6,820 nt of DNA from JAVBOF01 sp031550915 (GTDB lineage: Bacteria > Bacillota > Clostridia > Christensenellales > MGBC116941). The stretch is from NCBI GenBank assembly GCA_031550915.1, contig JAVBOF010000156.1:1-6820 (forward strand), given 5' to 3'. Both the position numbers and the translations under genes were made by a program. The notes beneath the pieces are model-generated. The model ran no database searches. It was given only the letters and a program-made list of their open reading frames with translations, and had not been told where the DNA came from. Within the stretch, counting starts at the first letter, position 1, and each line of letters begins with the position of its first letter. Positions 1-4,793 of this stretch are shown one piece after another.

Positions 1-950
1 TTATGAATCTGCGCGAAAAAGGCGTAAGCATCATCTATGTATCCCATAGGTTAGAGGAGATATTCCGCATATCTGACCGTATTACCGTCTTCAAGGACGG
101 TTGCTTTGTTGGAACGGTGAACACCAGTGAAACAGAAGAAAAGACCTTGGTTTCCATGATGATAGGAAGGGATCTGAAGGACTATTTCCCTGAAAGGAAC
201 GCTGTGATAGGGGAGAAGGTTTTTGAGGTAAGGAATATAAACCGCGGGAAAATGGTCAAAGATATTTCGTTTGAGGTACGCGCGGGTGAGGTGCTGGGTT
301 TCGGCGGCCTTGTGGGTTCCGGGAGGACGGAAAGCATGCGTGTTATCTCCGGCGCGGATAAAATGGAAAGCGGACAGATATTTTATAATGGCAAGGAAAT
401 ACATATAAAATCTACTTCACAAGCCTTTAAAAATAAGATTGGAATGCTTCCGGAAGACCGTAAGCGATATGGCGTCCTCTTGGAATTGCCGATTCGATAT
501 AACACCTCGATGAGCTGCATATACAAATATGCAAATTCCATAGGTAAGCTGAATAAAAAGCGGGAGATTAAGGATGTTACCGAGCTGACCCAAAAACTGT
601 CTGTTAAAGCTTCATCCATAGAAGCCCCGGTAAAAAGCCTTTCCGGCGGCAACCAGCAAAAGGTGGCGGTATCCAAGCTGCTGGCTTCCGAATGCAATGT
701 TTTTCTGTTTGACGAGCCTACACGCGGCGTTGATATAGGCGCAAAGCGTGAGATATACTCACTGATCAATTCTTTGGCAGAGCAGGGCAACGCTATTGTA
801 ATGGTTTCGTCTGAAATGATCGAATTGATCGGCATGTGCGACCGGGCGCTGATTATGAGAAACGGTGAGATAGTCGGGGAATTGAACAAGGAAGAGCTTA
901 ACGAGCAGAATTTTATTAATCTATCGATGGGGGTAAAGGCTAATGAATAG
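1..950 (+). CDS. Sugar ABC importer, tandem ATP-binding subunit (RbsA/MglA type), 5'-truncated by the window edge
   Basis: Energising ATPase of a ribose/galactose-type carbohydrate importer, acting on the cytoplasmic face of the membrane. Only about 315 of the roughly 500 residues usual for the family are present. The visible part begins just after the first domain's Walker B region. The ATG at base 3 is an internal methionine rather than the start, because the next residues run straight into the first H-loop (SHRLEEI, residues 14-20). The second nucleotide-binding domain is complete: a Walker-A-like GLVGSGRTE (102-110), signature LSGGNQQK (213-220), Walker B FLFDEPT (234-240), D-loop RGVDIG, and VSSE in place of the H-loop histidine. 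The arginine in Walker A and the missing histidine are normal for the second domain of this family, so they are not damage. The 3' end overlaps the permease gene by 8 bp, implying translational coupling. The substrate cannot be read from the ATPase. Confidence 0.95.
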   Translation, partial: MNLREKGVSIIYVSHRLEEIFRISDRITVFKDGCFVGTVNTSETEEKTLVSMMIGRDLKDYFPERNAVIGEKVFEVRNINRGKMVKDISFEVRAGEVLGFGGLVGSGRTESMRVISGADKMESGQIFYNGKEIHIKSTSQAFKNKIGMLPEDRKRYGVLLELPIRYNTSMSCIYKYANSIGKLNKKREIKDVTELTQKLSVKASSIEAPVKSLSGGNQQKVAVSKLLASECNVFLFDEPTRGVDIGAKREIYSLINSLAEQGNAIVMVSSEMIELIGMCDRALIMRNGEIVGELNKEELNEQNFINLSMGVKANE

Positions 951-1959
951 CGCTGTAGAAAGTACCGGTAAATCCACGCCTAGAGCAATAGGGAAATTCC
1001 TTTTAAAACATAATACAGTAGTTATCTTCCTGTTGTTGGTCATAATATCAAGTTTTCTCTCGGACTCATTTTTAACAATTCAGAATATTTTTAACGTTCT
1101 GCGCCAACAAGCGCCATACATGGTTATTGCTATAGGCATGCTGATCGTCCTGCTTACGGGCGGAATAGATTTGGCGGCCGGTTCGGTTGCGGCGATGGGC
1201 GGAATGTTCATGTCTCTAATGATAAATAAGTGGGGGTTCGATACCCTTCCGCTGTTCTTTGCGGCGTTGGTTATTACGCTTTTGGTAGGTGCGGTATCGG
1301 GGCTGTTTGCAGGCGTATTCGTATCCATCTTCAATATGGCGCCCTTTATCGTTACCCTGGCGGTATCCGCGATAGCAAGGGGTGTGGCATACATATTCAC
1401 GTCGGGACAGCCGGTGCGTGTAAACAAATCCATACCGTCCGGCGGTTTCCTCGCTGAATTTGGAAGCGGAACCATTACGGGTAATCCGACAGGCATTCCC
1501 TGGGCAATAGTTCTGGTGGTAGTCTTGATCGCCGTATTTTTCTATCTCCTGAAGTATACCGCGTTTGGACGGCTGATAATTTCCACTGGCAGCAACGAGG
1601 ATGCTGTAAGACTTGCGGGAATAAGTGTAAGGCGTTATAAAATATCGGTCTATGTCATCTGCTCGGTGCTTTCGGTATTGGCGGGAATAATGGTTTGCGC
1701 GCGAACGGCGGTCGCCAATGCAAACGCATGCGTGGGCTATGAGCTGGACGCGATAGCAGGTTGTGTTATCGGCGGTACCAGCCTTTCGGGAGGAAAGGGT
1801 TCGGTCATATTCACAATAATAGGTGTACTGACGCTTGGCCTTATAGGCAATATTATGAACCTTATGAGCATACCTCCATACCCTCAGCAGGTTATAAAAG
1901 GTATAATAATCATCGCAGCGGTACTGCTGCAGCAGGTAACTGCCAAAACCAATGACTGA
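943..1959 (+). CDS. Sugar ABC importer permease (RbsC/AraH/XylH type)
   Basis: Membrane-spanning subunit that forms the translocation path for a monosaccharide with the upstream ATPase. It is 338 residues, normal for the family, with a hydrophilic N-terminus and about 8-10 hydrophobic segments (roughly 24-40, 57-72, 76-92, 102-127, 133-152, 186-203, 233-252, 287-307, 316-331). Family motifs visible are LLTGGIDLAAGS (70-81), the segment FGRLIISTGSNEDAVRLAGI (208-227), and the coupling region IGGTSLSGGKGS (276-287). The start ATG lies inside the last codons of the ATPase gene (8-bp overlap); G-rich sequence at 929-933 and AAAGG at 935-939 could serve as ribosome-binding site. The operon ends here with an intrinsic terminator. 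There is one permease gene, so the transporter is presumably a permease homodimer. Sugar specificity (ribose, xylose, galactose, inositol or other) is unknown without the binding protein. Confidence 0.95.
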   Translation: MNSAVESTGKSTPRAIGKFLLKHNTVVIFLLLVIISSFLSDSFLTIQNIFNVLRQQAPYMVIAIGMLIVLLTGGIDLAAGSVAAMGGMFMSLMINKWGFDTLPLFFAALVITLLVGAVSGLFAGVFVSIFNMAPFIVTLAVSAIARGVAYIFTSGQPVRVNKSIPSGGFLAEFGSGTITGNPTGIPWAIVLVVVLIAVFFYLLKYTAFGRLIISTGSNEDAVRLAGISVRRYKISVYVICSVLSVLAGIMVCARTAVANANACVGYELDAIAGCVIGGTSLSGGKGSVIFTIIGVLTLGLIGNIMNLMSIPPYPQQVIKGIIIIAAVLLQQVTAKTND

Positions 1960-1974
1960 GGTTAAAACCAAGTA

Positions 1975-2020
1975 AAAAAACACTGTCCGCCGGAAAAAGC
2001 ATGAGGCGGGCAGTTTTTAT
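1975..2020 (+). terminator. Intrinsic terminator of the sugar-import operon
   Basis: A 9-bp stem pairs 1983-1991 (CTGTCCGCC) with 2005-2013 (GGCGGGCAG), with one G-T wobble and a 13-base loop, followed directly by five T at 2014-2018. An A-run (1974-1980) precedes the stem. It lies 15-60 bases after the permease stop codon and ends the + strand operon before the convergent gene. Confidence 0.9.
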
Positions 2021-2063
2021 TTGATCTAAACGTATAGCGCAGTATGTTCTTTTGGATCACTGA

Positions 2064-2160
2064 TTTAGATCTATCTTAATGTTAATATAGTGCTGACACT
2101 CTCTTTGTTATACATGGCGCAAAGAGCCCTGAAATTAGACTACCCCGGCCATATAGGGCT
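2064..2160. repeat. Cluster of short inverted repeats in the convergent intergenic gap
   Basis: Between the two convergent units and into the 3' end of the Gx gene there are overlapping inverted repeats. CTCTTTG (2101-2107) pairs with CAAAGAG (2120-2126), and AGCCCT (2125-2130) pairs with AGGGCT (2155-2160). The arms overlap at 2125-2126, so the two hairpins compete for those bases. TTTAGATC (2064-2071) is the exact reverse complement of GATCTAAA at 2023-2030. The AGCCCT hairpin is followed by TTTT on the + strand, and neither hairpin has a good T-run on the - strand. It may be a weak terminator for the Gx unit or for residual + strand readthrough. No gene is visible in the gap 1960-2139. Confidence 0.35.
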
Positions 2161-2655
2161 TTTATTGATTTGCCTGAAAACAAGGGAACATAAGAAACCC
2201 ATAAAAAACCCGCTTATAGTGCCGGTTATAGTGAGAAAAGGCAAATAGTAAGCTATCTGAGTTGTCTGCAGCATAATGACGGAAACCATTATCTGCGTTA
2301 TATTGTGTGTAAGCGCTCCGATGATGCTCACCTTTATTTTGCTAAGGTAATTCCTAAAAGCATACATAAAGATTATACTTATCAAACCGCCTGAAAGCGA
2401 GTATAACAGCATGGTCATATTCCCGCTTAAAAAAGCCGCCAGCAGGCATCGTACTATAGATATAACGATAGCGTATCCGAATCCAAGGTAGTATATAGCA
2501 AACATTGAAACTATGTTGGCAAGGCCCAGTTTTACTCCGGGGATAAATGGCAAAAGAGATGAAAGCATATTATCCAGCAACGCAAGGACTAAAGCTATGC
2601 CGCAAAGTATAGCCGCAAGGACCAGTTTATATGCCTTTTTATTCTGAAATGGCAT
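2140..2655 (-). CDS. Gx transporter family / 'heptaprenyl diphosphate synthase component I' membrane protein (EetB-like)
   Basis: A 171-residue integral membrane protein with about five hydrophobic segments (roughly 9-28, 43-57, 59-76, 82-99, 107-128, 136-160) and a short basic N-terminus. The PGVKLGLANIVS segment (39-50) and GALTHNITQI (113-122) are typical of the family annotated as Gx transporter or heptaprenyl diphosphate synthase component I (Pfam PF07456), which resembles ECF-transporter substrate-binding components. There is no prenyl-synthase DDxxD motif, so the enzymatic name is probably misleading and a membrane transport or assembly role is more likely. The start overlaps the NusG-II gene by 17 bp and has a strong ribosome-binding site, so the two are co-translated. 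From memory, this pair corresponds to EetA/EetB in the Listeria flavin-based extracellular electron transfer locus. Family is confident; function is inferred. Confidence 0.85.
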   Translation of the reverse strand: MPFQNKKAYKLVLAAILCGIALVLALLDNMLSSLLPFIPGVKLGLANIVSMFAIYYLGFGYAIVISIVRCLLAAFLSGNMTMLLYSLSGGLISIIFMYAFRNYLSKIKVSIIGALTHNITQIMVSVIMLQTTQIAYYLPFLTITGTISGFFMGFLCSLVFRQINKSPIWPG

Positions 2656-3010
2656 CGGTATCCGCCTCCCTGCCGTCTTCTATTGTTACACTAACCCCGT
2701 TGGGGACACATACTATGCTCTGCCCGACAGAAGAAATCCGGCCAAATTTTTCACACTGGTGGTTTGGACAATTTGAATGCGCAACGAATACCTCGCCATC
2801 CTTGATTATGAATTCGTTGTGATAGGCGCCGTATATTTCAAACTCCGTATCATAGTTAAGGGCCAGAACCTTTATTATTTTCCCGTTCTGACGGAATACG
2901 GCTTCAGTCCCTCGCATATTTGGTAGCAACAAAAAAAACACCAGCAGCATAACGGCTATGATGGCAAAGGCAAATACGATATCACTCTTCTTTACAATAC
3001 TATTTTTCAT
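2639..3010 (-). CDS. NusG domain II-containing, membrane-anchored protein (EetA-like)
   Basis: A 123-residue protein with one N-terminal membrane anchor (hydrophobic 11-29 after MKNSIVKKSD, positive inside) and a small outward-facing beta domain. The domain carries the NusG_II signature: NCPNHQC (80-86), then GRISSVGQSIVCVPNGVSV (90-108), with cysteines at 81, 86 and 101. This is the pattern of stand-alone NusG domain II proteins (Pfam PF07009), which are exported or membrane-bound and unrelated in role to transcription factor NusG. They often neighbour Gx transporters, polyprenyl synthases, or FMN-transfer (ApbE) genes; here only the Gx gene follows. The three cysteines may form a disulphide or bind a cofactor, which is inference. 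The ATG at 3008-3010 has only a weak upstream ribosome-binding site, but the N-terminus fits family architecture and no better start is seen. Confidence 0.85.
   Translation of the reverse strand: MKNSIVKKSDIVFAFAIIAVMLLVFFLLLPNMRGTEAVFRQNGKIIKVLALNYDTEFEIYGAYHNEFIIKDGEVFVAHSNCPNHQCEKFGRISSVGQSIVCVPNGVSVTIEDGREADTDAISE
2665..2670 (-). promoter_or_regulatory. Strong ribosome-binding site of the Gx gene, inside the NusG-II coding end
   Basis: On the - strand GGGAGG (complement of CCTCCC) sits 9 bases before the ATG at 2653-2655. It lies within the last codons of the upstream gene, which supports this ATG as the start despite the 17-bp overlap. Confidence 0.8.
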
Positions 3011-3078
3011 TCAAATAAAACACTTTATTAGCAGAACCGTTCAATCCCCTAATAATTATTGAGCAGACTTCCAGCCTG

Positions 3079-3088
3079 TCTGTACAGA
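3079..3088. promoter_or_regulatory. 10-bp perfect palindrome upstream of the NusG-II/Gx unit
   Basis: TCTGTACAGA is self-complementary and lies about 70 bases upstream of the NusG-II start codon. On the - strand it abuts a -10-like TATGAT (3088-3093), but no matching -35 is visible at 16-18 bp spacing. It could be an operator for the two-gene unit, or chance. Confidence 0.2.
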
Positions 3089-3120
3089 TCATAACAAGTT
3101 TATCAAATAATAGACCGTAA

Positions 3121-3157
3121 GGCAAAAATGCGGCGAATGCAGGTCTATATTTTTGCT
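3121..3157. repeat. Inverted repeat with A/T-rich arms
   Basis: GCAAAAAT (3122-3129) is the exact reverse complement of ATTTTTGC (3149-3156), with an extra G-T pair outside. On the - strand it immediately follows the Fn3-gene terminator. It may be a backup terminator or transcript-end structure. No gene is visible between 3011 and 3210. Confidence 0.3.
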
Positions 3158-3194
3158 AAAGAAAACCGCGGACCAAGAAAGATGATCCGCGGTA
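3155..3194 (-). terminator. Intrinsic terminator of the Fn3 protein gene
   Basis: Read on the - strand, an 8-bp GC-rich stem (ACCGCGGA, 3193-3186, with TCCGCGGT, 3172-3165) encloses a 13-base loop. It is followed by TTTTCTTT (3164-3157). It lies 18 bases after the stop codon. A second small hairpin, TAAGCG/CGCTTA (3197-3202 with 3208-3213), overlaps the stop codon itself. Confidence 0.88.
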
Positions 3195-3210
3195 TTTAAG
3201 CGATTTACGC

Positions 3211-4644
3211 TTAGCTGACCGTCGATACCCAAATACTAAACCGGGTAAGGTTCTGTACGGCATTATTTATCCATATTTCAAAAGAGCGGTTTTGCCCCTG
3301 CCAGAAAATGGTCTTTGTATAGATGCGCGTATCGCCGTTCGAATAGTTATCCAAAACCCAGCCATTGGCCGTTAGCTTAGCAATATATGCGTTCAGCGTC
3401 ACCGCGTCCATTCCGTCCAAAGTAAATCCAAAGCTCGTCTGCGTATTATCCCAGTTTCCATCGTCGAACTCTACCTTCTCTGCTGGAAAACCGGCGTCCG
3501 GAAGAAGCAGCTCGGCCGGCAACTTGCCAGCAGGCCATGCGCCGGCGATATCGACAGGATAGGCGACGAATTGAAGGGTCATATATTTATCAAAATACAG
3601 CTTCAATCTGTAGCCGCCCTTTTGTGCTTCGTAGCTGTTTTCTCCGATTCCGTCAAAAACATTCCACTTATTGGTCTTCAGGATTTCAATATAGCTCTTT
3701 AAGGCCGCGGGAGTGGTATGATGGATATCCCACGTGTAGTTTTTGTATTCCCCGCTTCCTGCGTCAAAGCGCTTTCCTATCACACCCTGAGTATATGCCG
3801 ACAAATTGGGAGGCATCAGGCTTGATGGCCATGCGACGCCGGAAAGTCTATGCGAAGGGAATGGGCCGCTGAAGCTTTTTTGGTGGGCAAATTTTACATC
3901 GCTGTCACCGTCGATTATCCGTAAATAGCCTTTGTCAAATTCATATTTCATAGCCCTGTTTGGTCTGGATGTCATCGGGACGTTTTGCAGCTTTATTCGC
4001 GCCTCGTCCATGCCGTCAGTATATGTCCAATTGGTTACCTGCCTATCCCAGCCGTCTGCGCTGGCGGACTTCACATTGGTGAGGTAGATAGTACTGCCAA
4101 TGACCTTAAAGGAGGCTTTGGTGTAGTTTGCAGTGGAATAGTTGCCCGCTTTGCCTAAAATGAAGAAATTGCATGTGCCGTCGCTATAAAAGCCGTACAT
4201 CATAACCCCGGCGGAGCTGATCCATTCCCAATTGCCGCCCTTAATCAAGGCGTTTTTCGCAACGAGGTTCTCGGACCCGGAGGATGCGCTTTTAGTTTTG
4301 GCGGAGATGGCTGCACTCAGCTTACTTGTACCTTTGGCCGTTTTGACGGCTATCTTGTAATAATATTTGGTGTTGGCTTTAAGCTTTTTTACGGTATAGC
4401 TGGTATACTTACCGCTTAATGTAATGAGCTTAACGTATTTGCTGCCGGATTTCTTGTAAATCACATAGGATTTTGCACCGGAAACTTTCTTCCAACTGAG
4501 TTTTATAGACGTCGTATTAACTGCCGTACCCTTAAAGCCTTTTGGCGCAGCAGGCGCTGCAGCCTGTGATACCGTTGGGATCATAGCCAGGCTCATCATA
4601 AGAGCCAGCGACAGGGACAATATGGTTTTCTTGCCAAACCGCAT
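3211..4644 (-). CDS. Secreted fibronectin type III protein with a duplicated C-terminal module
   Basis: A 477-residue exported protein of unknown function. The N-terminus is a classical signal peptide: MRFGKK, a hydrophobic core at 7-23, and probable cleavage after SQA (26-28). No lipobox, LPXTG motif, SLH domain or C-terminal membrane anchor is visible, so it is probably released or held non-covalently. An Fn3 domain spans about 32-118 (SIKLSWKKVSGAKSYVIYKK, then NTKYYYKIAVKTAKG). A linker at 118-126 leads to a beta-rich region at 128-258 starting with GGNWEWI and FYSDGTCNF, which resembles small beta-barrel modules but is not assigned. Two related modules follow, about 272-364 and 370-474. 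Each begins WP, contains a helix ending in a tryptophan (LKSYIEILKTNKW and LNAYIAKLTANGW) and ends in beta strands. No catalytic motif is recognised; carbohydrate or surface binding is only a guess. The gene stands alone between terminators. Confidence 0.85.
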   Translation of the reverse strand: MRFGKKTILSLSLALMMSLAMIPTVSQAAAPAAPKGFKGTAVNTTSIKLSWKKVSGAKSYVIYKKSGSKYVKLITLSGKYTSYTVKKLKANTKYYYKIAVKTAKGTSKLSAAISAKTKSASSGSENLVAKNALIKGGNWEWISSAGVMMYGFYSDGTCNFFILGKAGNYSTANYTKASFKVIGSTIYLTNVKSASADGWDRQVTNWTYTDGMDEARIKLQNVPMTSRPNRAMKYEFDKGYLRIIDGDSDVKFAHQKSFSGPFPSHRLSGVAWPSSLMPPNLSAYTQGVIGKRFDAGSGEYKNYTWDIHHTTPAALKSYIEILKTNKWNVFDGIGENSYEAQKGGYRLKLYFDKYMTLQFVAYPVDIAGAWPAGKLPAELLLPDAGFPAEKVEFDDGNWDNTQTSFGFTLDGMDAVTLNAYIAKLTANGWVLDNYSNGDTRIYTKTIFWQGQNRSFEIWINNAVQNLTRFSIWVSTVS

Positions 4645-4651
4645 AAGCGCA

Positions 4652-4658
4652 CTCCTCT
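4652..4658 (-). promoter_or_regulatory. Ribosome-binding site of the Fn3 protein gene
   Basis: AGAGGAG on the - strand lies 7 bases before the ATG at 4642-4644 and fixes this start, which also gives a complete signal peptide. The leader between here and the terminator at 4731 is A/T-rich. I could not pick out a convincing -35/-10 pair. Confidence 0.75.
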
Positions 4659-4730
4659 CTTTCCTTTCTGATTATGGTCTAATATTACTTTGATTGAAGG
4701 GAATTGGATAGCTGTATCTTTAGTTAGGTA

Positions 4731-4761
4731 TAAAAAAATATGTGGAATGCCACACATATAC
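4731..4761 (-). terminator. Intrinsic terminator of the GT-C-like membrane protein gene
   Basis: On the - strand ATATGTGTGG (4759-4750) pairs with CCACATAT (4745-4738) around a 4-base loop, with a 2-base bulge in the first arm. It is followed by a run of seven T (4738-4732). It lies about 33 bases after the stop codon of the upstream gene and separates it from the Fn3 gene. Confidence 0.75.
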
Positions 4762-4793
4762 GAAAAAATGTAAAGAAAAGGTATGTATTATGT

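Noticed and set aside
102..740. Possible inactivation of the ATPase's second domain (arginine in Walker A, no H-loop histidine)
   Set aside because: These substitutions are usual in the second nucleotide-binding domain of RbsA/MglA-type ATPases, so they do not indicate decay.
1924..1935. 12-bp perfect palindrome CTGCTGCAGCAG
   Set aside because: It lies within the last codons of the permease (Leu-Leu-Gln-Gln), has no T-run, and is explained by codon choice.
1216..1983. Long - strand open frame of 255 codons opposite the permease gene
   Set aside because: It is antisense to a clear RbsC-type gene, its translation is rich in Tyr, Arg and Ser with no recognisable domain, and it runs through the terminator. 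It is a shadow of the real gene.
4108..4123. Perfect Shine-Dalgarno-like AAAGGAGG on the + strand followed by GTG
   Set aside because: The GTG is followed at once by TAG, and the site is antisense inside the Fn3 protein gene, so no gene starts there.
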